Assembly (NCBI GenBank): GCA_029204225.1
Contig: CM055097.1
Location: 61,100,229 to 61,164,228 of the forward strand
Reading direction: 5' to 3'
DNA from: Diphasiastrum complanatum
Lineage: Eukaryota; Streptophyta; Lycopodiopsida; Lycopodiales; Lycopodiaceae
DNA: 64,000 bases
In this document: one piece after another, positions 35,512-46,245 of the stretch
How the letters are laid out: every line of letters starts with the position of its first letter
Position numbering within the stretch: position 1 is the first letter of the stretch
Position numbers and translations under genes: made by a program
The notes under the pieces: model-generated
The model's database searches: none
Seen by the model: the letters and a program-made list of their open reading frames with translations, nothing else
What the model was told of the DNA's origin: nothing

Positions 35512-38500
35512 CTCCCTCTTCAACATTGGATGCTAGTTTCAACATAGTCTTTGAGCACATTCCAAGATTAGATCTATGCATTAAATATAGGTCCTTTCCC
35601 AATGGTTTGGTGAAGATATCAGCCACACACTCCTTTGAAGAGACATGTTGAAGCTCCACCTCTTTGGCAATGACTTGATCTCTCACAAAATGGTGAGCAA
35701 TCTCAATGTGCTTGCTCCTTGCATGAAAAACAGGATTGCTTGCCAATCTTTGGGCTGAAAGGTTATCACAAAGTATGATTGGAGTCTTCTCTAGTTCCAG
35801 CAAGTGAAGATCCAATAACATCCTCTTGATCCAAAGAATCTCCTTGGTGCATGTTGTTAATGCCTTGTACTCGGCTTCGGTGGAAGATATAGAGATAGTT
35901 GGTTGCTTCTTTGATAGCCATGAGACCACTCCATCTCCAAGATAGATTGCAAAGGCACTTGTTGACTTCCTATCCATTTGATCACCTGCAAAATCTGAAT
36001 CTGAAAATCCACAAAGGTTAGGTGTAGTACCTCCATACAAGATGCCAAAATCTCTAGATCCCGAGATGTATCTAAGTACTCTCTTTCCTAGCTTCCAATG
36101 AGCCTCACTAGGATCTTGCATAAATTGACTTAGTTTACCAACCACAAAGCTTAGATCAGGTCTTGTGATGGTTAACCATATAAGAGATCCTATTAGCTTT
36201 CTATAGAGAGTAATGTCCTTGAAGGATCTTTCATTACTTCTTGTAGTTAGCTTTACATTTGATTCCATAGGAGGAGAAACAACTTTACAATCTTCCATAT
36301 GAAACCTTTTTAGAATAGAGTTAACATACTTTTCTTGACATATGAATGTAGATTTAGAAGTTCTAATAATCTCTATTCCTAAGATATAATGAAGTTTACC
36401 AAGATCTTGAATTTCAAACTCTCTTTTGAGTGCCATCTTGATTTCATCTATATCTAGATTGTTACCACCACTTAAGATAATGTCATCAACATAGATCAAA
36501 AGTAAAGTGATATCATTTTCATTCAATCTAAAGTAGAGAGAATGATCATACTCACTCATAACAAAGTTTTGAGAAAGTAAGAAGGAATTGAGCTTAGCAT
36601 ACCAACTCCTTGGTGCTTGCTTTAGCCCATACAAACTCTTTTGGAAATAGCACACATGATTAGGCTCATCATGTGAAACATAGCCCTCGGGTTGCTCCAT
36701 GTAAATATCTTCTTCAAGATCACCATTCAAGAAGGCATTAGTAACATCCATTTGCCACATATCCCAATCATAAAGAGTTGCAAGAGAGATTAGGATTCGA
36801 ATAGTTACCATCTTTGCCACGGGTGCAAAGGTCTCATCATAGTCAATACCATATTCTTGAGCATACCCCTTTGCCACCAACCTTGCCTTGTACTTGTTGA
36901 TTGATCCATCTTGATTTGTCTTGATCTTGAAGATCCACTTACAACCAATTGCCTTCTTGTCCTTTGGAAGCTTTACCAACCTCCATGTGTTGCTTTTGAT
37001 GAGTGCTTGATGCTCATGATCCATGGCTTGGATCCATTCCTTCTTTTGAATTGCTTCACCTACACAAGTTGGTTCATCAAAAGAGGTAAGAAAAGCAAAG
37101 TTAGAGTTGTCCACCACTTGCTTTCCTTTTTCATCATAGGTTAGCCTTGATGGCTTAGCCCTTTGCCTTTGAGTCTTCCTTGAAGTTTGCTTTGGAGTGG
37201 CATCTCCATCTTCATCCAAGACATCTTGCACATCATGATGATTAGTAGGCACATCAACATCAACATCAACAACATTGGAAACATTCTCTTCATGAAAGAT
37301 GACATCCCTACTTATGACAACTTTCTTTGTAGAAGGAATGTACACTTTGTAAGCCTTGCTTACTTCACTATAGCCAACAAACACACCCTTCTTTGATGAA
37401 GGATCTTCTTTAGTTCTATCATCAAGTGTGATATTGACAAAACATGTACATCCAAAGATCCTACAATGCTTGACACTCGGCCTTCTACCATAAAGAACCT
37501 CATGAGGAGTTTTACCATCCAAGGAAGCACTTGTCCATCTATTACATAGATAGTTAGCACATGCTAAAGCTTCCCCCCAAAAAGACTTAGCAAGATTAGC
37601 ATGTAGTCTCATTGCCTTGGCACATTCACAAAGGGTTCTATTCTTCCTCTCGGCCACTCCATTCTGTTGTGGAGTCCTAGGACTAGACATCTCCCTCTTA
37701 ATCCCATGTGCTATACAAAAGTCTTTGAACCTATTTGAGGTGTATTCCCCTCCATTATCAGATCTTAAGCATTTGATCTTTGTATTGAATTGGTTTTCCA
37801 TTTCATTCTTGAACTTGACAAATGCAGCAAACACTTCATCCTTACTTTTAAGAAGATAGATCCAAGTATACCTACTAAAGTCATCAATGAAAGTTGCATA
37901 CATCTTTGCCCCACCATTGCTAGTTGTACTAGAAGAATGAATATCAGAATGCACAAGTTGAAAAGCTTCTTTAGATCTAGAAGTAGATCTAGAATAAGCA
38001 AGTCTATGAGATTTGGACAAGGCACAATGTTCACAAACAATATTGTTTGCAACAAGACTTTTAGGGAGACCAAGAACAAGCTCTTTCTTTGCCATTACCT
38101 CCAAAGATTTGAAGTTGGGATGGCCCAACCTCTTGTGCCAAACTTCTTGGTTTGTCAATTGCTCCCTAGCCATACATCCTTCATGATTAGAGATCACACA
38201 TGCATCAAGCTTGAAAAGTTTACCATGCCTCCTACCTTGAGCAATCAAGGATCCACATTTACTTATCAAACATGCATCTCCAATGAACTCCACATCAAGT
38301 CCTTTGTCAATCATTTGACTTACACTAAGCAAATTCTTAGTGATTGAAGGAATGTACAAAACATTTTCAAGATTTGCTTTCCTATTTGTTGAAAGGGAAA
38401 TAGGAATAGTGCCTATGCCTTTGATGTCACATTGACCATCATTTGCAGTGTAGATGATGTTACCTTCTCCCTCATAAGACAATAAGGATGTAAAGTATTC

Positions 38501-39460
38501 CTTATGTCTTGTCATGTGAGATGAGGCTCCACTATCAATCCACCAAGGATCATTATCATCTATGTTGGCTAACAAACTTGAAGTCATAACAAGTGATTCA
38601 CATGTGTTATGTTCTTCCTCATCTATTGTAAGATTTCCTTGCCTCTCTCCTTGCTCTCTTTTCTTCTTATAACATTCATTTGCAAAATGACCTTTTATCC
38701 CACAATAAAAGCACTTGAACTTTGACTTATTGTTCTTAGTAGAAGAAGAAGAGGAAGAGTGATCATCATGATCAAAGTTACCACCTTTGGACCATTTCCC
38801 TTTGCCTTTACCTTTGCCCTTGAATTTGCCTTTTGTGAAGAAAGCCTCTTCACCTCCACCTTGCAAGGATGCACCATCAAGCTTTGATTGCAACCTATGT
38901 TCTTCAGCCAATAAGATTTCTTGCAAGTCAACCACACTTGGCAAGACTCTTTGAATGGCAAAACTTTGCACAAGGTTAGCATGTTCATTTAGCAAACCAT
39001 TCAACATAACTTGGACTATTTCACCATCTTTTATGTTCTCATCAATGCATGCTAAATCATCACTTAGGGACTTAACTCTCAAGATAAATGCATGAGCACT
39101 TTCACCCTCTCTTTGCCTACTAGAAAATATTTGTCTCCTTAGGGTCAATACCCTAGATGTGGACTTTGATTCAAAGAGCTTCTTTAAGGCATTCCATGCC
39201 TCACTTGCACTTTGACACTTTCCAACTTCCTTGAGAAGTTCATTTGTAACATTCATTTTAATGATATGAAGAGCCCTTTTGGCCTTCTTATCAAACCTTT
39301 GTTGCTCTTGAAGTGTGAGAGGTCTCTCTTCAATTTCTGCAACTATGTCCATGAGTTCATTCAACTCAAGTAAGGACTCCATCCTCACTTTCCAAGTAGA
39401 GTAGTTTGATGAACTCAACCTTTCACTAGACTCTAGCATGATCCCACCATTGGAAGCCAT
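35507..39460 (-). CDS. Copia Gag-Pol polyprotein, 1317 aa, intact
   Basis: This single frame encodes everything needed for copia retrotransposition. Domain order: Gag (UBN2-like) at about 10-195 with YSTWKVRMESLL; Lys/Gly-rich stretch 210-226; zinc knuckle CFYCGIKGHFANEC at 250-263; aspartic protease DSGAS at 309-313. Integrase has its HHCC zinc site (H442, H447, C476, C479) and the catalytic triad D506, D568 and E604 with D-61-D-35-E spacing. RT has [13 protein letters not shown] (942-954) and YVDD at 990-993. RNase H has SDSDFAGD (1153-1160), STEAEY (1193-1198) and CDN (1231-1233), with ARSKHIE near 1247. The start MASNGGIMLESSERL matches the start of the relative at 29,693. Length is normal for a plant copia polyprotein, and there are no stops or frameshifts. 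The last two codons run into the 3' LTR. Confidence 0.97.
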   Translation of the reverse strand: MASNGGIMLESSERLSSSNYSTWKVRMESLLELNELMDIVAEIEERPLTLQEQQRFDKKAKRALHIIKMNVTNELLKEVGKCQSASEAWNALKKLFESKSTSRVLTLRRQIFSSRQREGESAHAFILRVKSLSDDLACIDENIKDGEIVQVMLNGLLNEHANLVQSFAIQRVLPSVVDLQEILLAEEHRLQSKLDGASLQGGGEEAFFTKGKFKGKGKGKGKWSKGGNFDHDDHSSSSSSTKNNKSKFKCFYCGIKGHFANECYKKKREQGERQGNLTIDEEEHNTCESLVMTSSLLANIDDNDPWWIDSGASSHMTRHKEYFTSLLSYEGEGNIIYTANDGQCDIKGIGTIPISLSTNRKANLENVLYIPSITKNLLSVSQMIDKGLDVEFIGDACLISKCGSLIAQGRRHGKLFKLDACVISNHEGCMAREQLTNQEVWHKRLGHPNFKSLEVMAKKELVLGLPKSLVANNIVCEHCALSKSHRLAYSRSTSRSKEAFQLVHSDIHSSSTTSNGGAKMYATFIDDFSRYTWIYLLKSKDEVFAAFVKFKNEMENQFNTKIKCLRSDNGGEYTSNRFKDFCIAHGIKREMSSPRTPQQNGVAERKNRTLCECAKAMRLHANLAKSFWGEALACANYLCNRWTSASLDGKTPHEVLYGRRPSVKHCRIFGCTCFVNITLDDRTKEDPSSKKGVFVGYSEVSKAYKVYIPSTKKVVISRDVIFHEENVSNVVDVDVDVPTNHHDVQDVLDEDGDATPKQTSRKTQRQRAKPSRLTYDEKGKQVVDNSNFAFLTSFDEPTCVGEAIQKKEWIQAMDHEHQALIKSNTWRLVKLPKDKKAIGCKWIFKIKTNQDGSINKYKARLVAKGYAQEYGIDYDETFAPVAKMVTIRILISLATLYDWDMWQMDVTNAFLNGDLEEDIYMEQPEGYVSHDEPNHVCYFQKSLYGLKQAPRSWYAKLNSFLLSQNFVMSEYDHSLYFRLNENDITLLLIYVDDIILSGGNNLDIDEIKMALKREFEIQDLGKLHYILGIEIIRTSKSTFICQEKYVNSILKRFHMEDCKVVSPPMESNVKLTTRSNERSFKDITLYRKLIGSLIWLTITRPDLSFVVGKLSQFMQDPSEAHWKLGKRVLRYISGSRDFGILYGGTTPNLCGFSDSDFAGDQMDRKSTSAFAIYLGDGVVSWLSKKQPTISISSTEAEYKALTTCTKEILWIKRMLLDLHLLELEKTPIILCDNLSAQRLASNPVFHARSKHIEIAHHFVRDQVIAKEVELQHVSSKECVADIFTKPLGKDLYLMHRSNLGMCSKTMLKLASNVEEGV
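35512..35521 (-). other. Polypurine tract of the complete copia element
   Basis: On the minus strand GAAGAGGGAG directly precedes the 3' LTR. It is also translated as part of the last codons of Gag-Pol. Confidence 0.85.
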
Positions 39461-40620
39461 GATTCTAATGTTTCTTCAACTTTTAGGTTCTGTCCTAAAG
39501 CACTTAGCACTCACTTTTCTCTCAACAAATGATAGATAAAGAGATCTATGAAGATTTAGGACCCTAAAACACTTCTATCTTGAACCTAGATGGTTTCCAA
39601 GCATAGAAAGGAAGATTGAAACACATGCAACACTTTGCACACACTAAGAATGGATTACAAAATCAAACCAACCTGAACACACTCTTGCTTAAGCTCTCAA
39701 ACTTTCCAGCAAGTGACCAAATCAAGTTATGGTGTGAAGAGTTACTTGCATTCTTAGAAAATACCCAAAACTAGGATGCCAAGATTACCTAGTAATGAAC
39801 AAACTTGATCAACATATGATCAACACACTAAGATATTGATTCAACCTGTAAAACCACATGTAAACCACACTTCTAAAAGTTTATAAACTCCAGCAAGTGA
39901 TAAATACAAGATTTAGAGGTGAATGAATGAGCACACTTAGTGAATCACAAGACTAGCTTCACTATCTTGTCAAATCTTGGTGTTTAGATGTAGATCTAAG
40001 ATCACTTCACATGAGAATGTTCCTCAACCTGTTAAGAACCTGAAAACACACTTGCATAATGGTTAACACCTTCCAGCAAATGCTCCAATCAAATTACATA
40101 AGGAGAGTTACTTACATGCTCAACAAAGTACACCAAAATTTATGCCAAAATTGATGACAATCTTTACAATATGCTCTTCACAATGGAGCTTACAATATGT
40201 TCACCCAAAAAAGGGGATCTTTCATCCAAATGGGAGCTTTGCTCAGCCTTTAGGAGAATTACAACTCACTCAAAAGAGCATTTGTCATCCACTTAAGGAG
40301 AAGTTTCATCCACTTAAGGAGAGTGTTCATCCAAGAATGGAGATTGTCAACAATAGGATTGAAAAGAACATTGTTAGTATTGAATATGCACAAGCCTCAC
40401 AATCACAAATGATTAGGTGTTATGATCTGATCCAAAATAGTTTCTTTTCAGCCTCTGATCTTCAATAGACCTGAAATATGCTTTTGATCCACAAGTTCAA
40501 CTCACAAAACAAAGGTTAGTAAGATTTGATCAACAAAGCAATGCAAAATCATGCTAGAACTTGATCAAACATCCAAATATCACCAAAAATGGAATACTTA
40601 CTGTAAATAGAAGCCAACCA
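39461..40620 (-). other. Copia leader with a ~180-bp imperfect triplication
   Basis: This untranslated leader lies between primer site and Gag start. On the plus strand, three units begin CAACCTG at 39,669, 39,842 and 40,025. Each is followed about 40-50 bp later by CCAGCAAGTG or CCAGCAAATG, and two also share GAGTTACTTRCAT. Period is about 173-183 bp. Such repeated leaders may carry packaging or translation signals; that role is inference. Confidence 0.7.
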
Positions 40621-40632
40621 GCTCTGATACCA
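40621..40632 (-). other. Primer-binding site, tRNA-iMet type
   Basis: On the minus strand TGGTATCAGAGC follows the 5' LTR directly. It is the standard plant copia primer site complementary to the 3' end of initiator methionine tRNA. Confidence 0.95.
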
Positions 40633-41287
40633 TGTGAAAAATCCAGATCCTAAGTGGATCTAAACTCCAAGATCATTGGCTTGAATGCTTGCACTCCAAA
40701 CTACATAAGCTAGGAATTGGCAACACATTCTATGCTACCTAGAATGCAAAGAACTTGATCAAAAAGCATTTATCACAAATGGAAACTTCCATAAACATCA
40801 AGTGCGGCCCAAAATAGCATTATACAGTCCATAATACATCAGCCTATCACTTTTGGAAAGCACCTAAGATCATACACAATAGCTTGAAGACAATACACAC
40901 AACAATGCTCTCAATGGAGGAAGAAACAATGACAATGATCTATTGATCTCAATGAAGCATACAAAAGGTTTCTCCAACCTGTTCTCCACGACTTCCCTAC
41001 TATTTATGGATGAGGAAGATGACTCTCTCTCCTCTCTCTAGAAGGTACTTGACCCTAGATATTCCCTATATAGGAAAAATAGCTAAAAATGGCTTATATG
41101 ACCAAAATACATCAAAATGGTCTCATTTTGAAGGGTATGAAGTTTGACACTTCATCATACTGAAAAAATACAGTAAATAAAAACATTGTGGCCTGGTTCA
41201 CACGTGTGAAACTCCAGAACCACAACTATTTACAATTTTAGCCAATTTAGGCCTCAAACTAGCTAGGAAATGTTGACAATTTTCACA
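40633..41287 (-). repeat. 5' LTR of the complete copia element
   Basis: It spans 655 bp and is almost identical to the 3' LTR. The likely promoter TATA (CTATATAGG, about 41,066-41,074) lies some 215 bp into the LTR on the minus strand. The palindrome CACACGTGTG is at 41,199-41,208, upstream of it in the U3. Confidence 0.95.
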
Positions 41288-41774
41288 GTTGATACTAATT
41301 AAATATTTGTCTCACTTGATGTGGATGAGACACATGTAAAAAAAAATTAATAGAAATATATTTACAATTTTTCTATGGTTGTTCTTACTTGTTTTTTTTT
41401 TCTGTTATTAATTCAGGTTATGATTCATTCATCATCAATTTCTATGGTTTTTCGACATGTTTATTTTTCATAGCCTTGTCTGCCTTGCCTTTACCATGGT
41501 TTTTTTTAAAAAAATATGAACAACAATTTATACTAAGAAATTAGGTCGTCAATTGCGATCGCCAATTGGTTGGTGAATCCGCTGGCATCCATCTGGTTCC
41601 TTGTCATTGATTGCTGATAAGTGGTGAAATTGGCCGTAAACGTTCTGTCTGCATAAATGAACCAAAACTGTAGCTTTGTAGAAATGAACTAAAACAGTCA
41701 CAGACACTGTCGGGTTTTTTGCAAAAAAGACGAAAAATGAGAAGGTGCCCTCAAATTTCATTTAGGGTTGATCC

Positions 41775-42113
41775 ACACTTTTCTTCGATAACTCCATTGA
41801 GATATGATGTCTGTATATCCATTTGATGTATTTCCAAATCTGCTGCAGTGGCAAATGATAGCAAAAGTTGAATAGAAGAACGCTTGACTACTGGAGTGAA
41901 AGTCTCAGTGTAATCGACGTTGTATACCTAAGAAAATCCTCTAGCTACAAGTAGTTCCTTTCTTCTATTGATGCGTCCATCTGCGTTGTACTTGACTTTG
42001 AAAATCCATTTGCAATCAACTATGTTTCTACTGGTAGGTAGTTCGACAATCGTCCACGTCTGGTTCTTGATTGTAGTTGATGTGTCATTTCTAGGTGAGT
42101 TTGAAAGATGCAT
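41775..42113 (-). pseudogene. Ty1/copia RT fragment
   Basis: The minus-strand translation reads NQTWTIVELPTSRNIVDCKW, FKVKYNADGRINRRKELLVA, then RGFS, a stop in place of the usual Gln, and VDYTETFTPVVKRSSIQLLL, EIHQMDIQTSYLNG. This is the N-terminal copia RT block with an in-frame stop. Neither end shows an LTR. It is a different copia lineage from the 35.5-kb element. Confidence 0.85.
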
Positions 42114-42501
42114 ATTATTTTTAATCCTTTGAAATTGAGACTTTTTTTTTTATTCCATTCTCAAATGTGACTACAAAGTTGCTTAATCACATTCTTTTTT
42201 TGTTTATCATGTTTTTTTGCTACTCTTCTATAATGTCAATAACTTCTGCACTTGCAGTTACAACAATATGAGGGTAATCAAACCAAATGCCTCATATAGA
42301 TTATTTGGCTCCATGCCATATTATGTCCTATTCAAAAAATCTTAGTAGAAATGCAATTCATTGTATAAGCTAGTGCAAAATTTGAAGAAGCTTAACAACT
42401 AAAGCATGTAATTGTCTTGTATGTTGACTTGGAAGTTGAGTATGGGGAAGTCATAGGTGCAACTTCTCCCCCAATTGTCCTAGCTCCACAACTACTTATG
42501 G

Positions 42502-42506
<5 letters not shown>
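42114..42506. other. Spacer upstream of the GA array
   Basis: Nothing recognised apart from weak copia-like sequence trailing from the RT fragment. Confidence 0.4.

Positions 42507-42554
<48 letters not shown>
42507..42554 (+). repeat. (GA)n microsatellite, 48 bp
   Basis: A pure GA dinucleotide array about 700 bp upstream of the MIZ1-family start codon. Confidence 0.95.
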
Positions 42555-42557
<3 letters not shown>

Positions 42558-43152
42558 AATGTCACGTGCCCATGTGGCCCAAATTAAGCGAGAGAATGTC
42601 ATTGAGAGTGTGATAGAGACTCTCTCACTTAACATGGACCTCATGATAGGCACATGACATTTAAAGCCTCATGCTTAATTCATCCTCTAAAAAGGGGAGG
42701 GAGAGAGAGCGGTTTTACATGAAAACCTATGCAAACCTATAAAAATTATGGTTGGACAAAGATGGAAACAAGTGATTATGGTTACATAAAGATGAGCACA
42801 CGCGGCGTTGCCTCATTGAATGTTTGCACAAATTAGCAAAGCCTTTGTAGATCTCACCTGAACTTGCCAATTTGCTCCTTGTTGGTGCATGTATGGGGCA
42901 GATGCTTTTGTACCCTCTCCAACTTAAAAAGTGGGCCAAGAGTGATTGCACCTTGACAAAAAATGAGCGTCCTATGCGTACCAAAAAGCATGCGTGCAGA
43001 GAAAAAGAGCAGCCCCCTCCTTTCCCCGGGCGGGCGGGGGATGGTGGTGGTGGTGGGGATGTGCCGCCGCCGCCTCCGCCACCGCCACCACCACCCGTGC
43101 CTTTCCCACTAGCTTTATATTTCGTCGAAGCTCTTGCCATGCAAGCCTACTT

Positions 43153-43158
<6 letters not shown>

Positions 43159-43189
<31 letters not shown>
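43159..43189 (+). promoter_or_regulatory. CT-repeat in the MIZ1-family 5' leader or core promoter
   Basis: A pure CT array of about 31 bp ends some 20 bp before the first ATG at 43,210. CT-rich leaders are common in plant genes, and GA/CT arrays can bind BBR/BPC factors; a role here is inference. The GC-rich, proline-codon-like tract at 43,060-43,100 just upstream is probably leader or promoter rather than coding. Confidence 0.5.
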
Positions 43190-43193
<4 letters not shown>

Positions 43194-43209
43194 CTGATCG
43201 ATCGAACAA

Positions 43210-43995
43210 ATGCAGCAGCAGCGCTCACGCAAGGAAACAACAAACGTGAAGATGGTGGATCTGAAGGAACAGCAGAATTGCGAGCAGTTGAAGGTCGATC
43301 AGGAGGAGGGTTGTGCCCACTGTACCTCCATTTCTGCTCATAATTGCTGCAACAATATCGGCTTCAAGTTCTGGGGCGTCAAATGCTGGAGGTCCCTGCG
43401 TTCCTGGATGAGCTTTCTCATTCCGGCCTGCTGTAGCTGTGGAGCTATATCCTCCTCTGAAGCTCGTGTGCAGGAGGACGTTGATGCAGAATCTGTGTTG
43501 GGTGCTACTGTCACTGGCACTATCTTTGGATGCCGCAAAGGCAAAGTAACCTTCTGCATTCAAGAAGATCCCAAAGGTTCGCCATTGATGCTTCTGGAGC
43601 TCGCCATGCCTACATATCTTCTTGTCAAGGAGATGTCCTCAGGTTTGGTGCGCATTGCACTAGAATGTGAGCGAGATCAAGAAGAGAAAGCTCGGTCGCT
43701 GTATGCGGAGCCGGTGTGGAGCATGTTCTGCAATGGTCATAAGGTAGGATTTGCATTAAAGCGGCAACTCTCTGATAATGACAAAACCGTGCTAAAAGTG
43801 ATGCAGTCAGTTTCTATGGGGGCAGGCGTGATACCCCTGGAGGAAAGAAAGCCAAAGCCGGAAGATGATGAGATCATGTACATGCGTGCTAATTACGAAA
43901 GAGTAGTGGGCTGCTGCGATTCAGAATCCTTCCACATGATCAATCCGGATGGATCGCCTGAGCAGGAGCTCAGCATCTTTCTCTTACGATCGTAG
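43210..43995 (+). CDS. MIZU-KUSSEI1 (MIZ1)-like protein, DUF617, 261 aa
   Basis: This intronless gene carries a DUF617 domain at residues 99-260. Family signatures are ATVTGTIFGCRKGKVTF, IQEDP, LLELAMPT, LVKEMSSGLVRIALECE, EPVWSMFCNG, VMQSVSMGAGVIP, EIMYMRANYERVVG, DSESFHMINPDG and ELSIFLLR at the C-terminus. Arabidopsis MIZ1 is needed for root hydrotropism and acts at the endoplasmic reticulum; other members are poorly known. The domain is complete and length is typical. The N-terminus is unusual: residues 24-77 hold nine Cys, including CCSC (74-77) next to WMSFLIPA, a possible membrane-anchoring or acylation site. The first ATG (43,210) is used here; the ATG at 43,252 (residue 15, AAGATGG) has better context and could be the true start. 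Confidence 0.93.
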   Translation: MQQQRSRKETTNVKMVDLKEQQNCEQLKVDQEEGCAHCTSISAHNCCNNIGFKFWGVKCWRSLRSWMSFLIPACCSCGAISSSEARVQEDVDAESVLGATVTGTIFGCRKGKVTFCIQEDPKGSPLMLLELAMPTYLLVKEMSSGLVRIALECERDQEEKARSLYAEPVWSMFCNGHKVGFALKRQLSDNDKTVLKVMQSVSMGAGVIPLEERKPKPEDDEIMYMRANYERVVGCCDSESFHMINPDGSPEQELSIFLLRS

Positions 43996-45189
43996 TCTTT
44001 CAAAAGCTTGACTTACAACGACGCTGAAGCTGGTTGCACGTTGCCTTATTTTGAGAAGCCAAACCTTCAAGGTAGAAATCCAGTGGTCACCACAAACTCG
44101 AAGAAACTAAACGTCGGCCCGTGACTCGTAAATCATAATCATACGCTAGTAAATGCATGCCTTCTGTTGATAAGCTTTCGAGCTGCATATGCCTTTAAGC
44201 TCTCGCAGAGCTCCAGGCCGAAGATTACACAAAAAAGATGATCAAGTGATATTATGCAATCATTACTTTGTACAAACGGTTATAGAGAAGAGCCGGAAGT
44301 TTTTTTTTCTCAAGTTTGTAAGTTTAGAGAGGAATGTAACATTCAATTCCTGGAGTAAAAATCTTTGAAAACCATTGAAAATAGTTGTAGCAGATAAAGC
44401 GAGGCACAATTGCTTTATCCTTCTGGAGCAACATTTTGTACTCGTGTCGTTGAGCGAGGATAAACCTTGGGTACATTCTCACCAAATAGAACTCATGATT
44501 GCTTCTTTCATTTCAGTGAATTGCCTGTTTCAGACGTAACAGTAAAACATATGAAGCTTCCACCTGACAGATGTTGCAGTTCAATAGCTCGAGGAAAGAA
44601 CCTACGTTTAGCTGGCAACCTGAATTTTGTTGCTTTGTAGTACTCTTTTCCAGAAAAAAGTTCTTTTTTTATAAACATTACCTTATCGATATAGTGAATC
44701 GGAATCCAGATATGCATGATAAGAAGCACATCTTTCTCCAGAGCACAAGCATCTGTTGCAGCTCATAAGAATGTGAGTTGCTGTTGCTTGCCAATATGCT
44801 TCCCGCAATGTGGTAAATTATCTTAGTTATCGAGATCGCATTTCGTAAGACCACGCTCTCCTTACCAGCCTAAGCATAATATCCTCTTGCTATATTTTGT
44901 CTGCAAGAATTGCCGACCTTTGTGAAAGCAGTAGATAAGATTTTGAATGAGTTATGTTAAGTCTGTAATTACGAGCTTGAAGTCCTAAAGGTTCACAGGG
45001 TCGATAAGTCAAAAGAAAATTCAGTAGACATTTCTTCTTGAATTTGTAACAAAGCTTAGGCCCAAAGAAAACCACTAAAATGAAAAATCAAATCATTCCT
45101 GACATGGTTTTGTAGTCCAGAACCACATGGTTTTAGAACCATCATTTCGGAACCAGGAAGGGTCGGAACTTAGCTTGTGACAAACCAAG
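43996..45189. other. 3' flank of the MIZ1-family gene
   Basis: 3' UTR and intergenic DNA without recognisable genes. Frames on both strands are short and lack domains. Confidence 0.5.
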
Positions 45190-45680
45190 CCTAACTATAG
45201 TTCATCCAATAATAGCTTTGAAATCTTGAAACTTCTCATTTGGTGAATTCTTAGTAAGGTTATCACCTATCATGTTGGATGTTCTAGTGAGCATCAACTA
45301 AATGTCTTTATTATTTGTCCATTCCTAAAAACTTGGTAAGAGATTTCAATGTGTTTGGTGCGTCCTTGGAGTCATGGATTCTTTATCATTGTTATGCAAG
45401 TACTTTGGACCAATTTGTTGACGTTGTGCTTCCTTTGTAACTTTGTGTTTGTGTGATGTACTCAACTTCAATGTTAGCATATCATAATAGGCTGTTGAAA
45501 TTACTGCCCATTGATGTTGCACCATTTCTACCAACAAACAGTATGCAATTGTCGTTATGTTTGAGCACACAATTCTTTCCCAATCAACATCACAATAATA
45601 ACTGATTCGTAGGCTTACATCTTTGCTCTAAGTGAGCTTGATCTCCATGCCTAATGTCCTAATACTGATACTTGCTTGGG
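45190..45680 (-). pseudogene. Strongly decayed copia RNase H relic
   Basis: On the minus strand, pieces of RNase H are visible in order: YCDVDWERIV, TTIAYCLLV, then HNNDKES in place of the DNQSA motif, RTKHIEIS, and further on IGDNLTKNSPNEKFQDF in place of the usual ADILTK...KF. Frames change repeatedly. The order and spacing fit the copia C-terminus, though individual matches are weak. Confidence 0.55.
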
Positions 45681-45874
45681 TGTTATGGTCTTGGATCCTC
45701 CATAAAATGACTGGATGTGAAAAGTACACAAATGCAAACTTCGGGCCAACTTGGAGACCAAAGTCAAAGTGTAGCCCTCATATGTGTGGAACATACGAGG
45801 AAGGGGTCGAGTAATTGGAGTCTCCAATCATATTTCATTATTTCATAAACATAAAAATGCTATTGTATTGGCCA

Positions 45875-45974
<100 letters not shown>

Positions 45975-46245
45975 ATAAACCATAAACCATAAACCATAAA
46001 ACTGAAGTTACCGAACTAAAACCAAAAAGAACAGCACTGAATCACGACAATGTTGTGAATAGGATCATCATAATATATAATATCGGGCCACATGGCACCA
46101 AAATGGGGTACAATGATGTTCCATGAACGTAATGAAAACTAGACAACTAAGACTCATCAGAGTCATGGTAGGAAACATCATCCGAATCTGTGCCTCAGCC
46201 CTGAGCTCCTCTCCACCCTCCGAGCCCTCATCATCTCCTTCCTCA

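Larger units (their letters stand above)
34857..41287 (-). mobile_element. Complete Ty1/copia LTR retrotransposon, 6.43 kb
   Basis: The element has 655-bp LTRs at 34,857-35,511 and 40,633-41,287, both TGTGAAAA...TTTTCACA, and is flanked by the 5-bp duplication GTTGA (34,852-34,856 and 41,288-41,292). By eye the LTRs differ at only two positions (34,867 and one near 41,223). It has a tRNA-iMet primer site, a ~1.16-kb leader, one uninterrupted Gag-Pol frame and a polypurine tract. Such LTR identity means a very recent insertion. With all parts intact it may still be active. It is the source-like member of the family whose relics lie at 13.3, 28.3-29.7 and 32.0-33.2 kb. Confidence 0.96.

Noticed and set aside
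37790-38347. 185-codon plus-strand frame opposite the copia Gag-Pol
   Set aside because: It is antisense to an intact polyprotein with full catalytic motifs and has no family resemblance; several other plus-strand frames there are the same kind of shadow.
42727-43249. Open frames on both strands with Gly- or Pro-rich runs just upstream of the MIZ1-family gene
   Set aside because: They come from a GC-rich GGTGGT/CCGCCG tract and CT repeat in the leader region; no domain is present and they overlap the real gene start.
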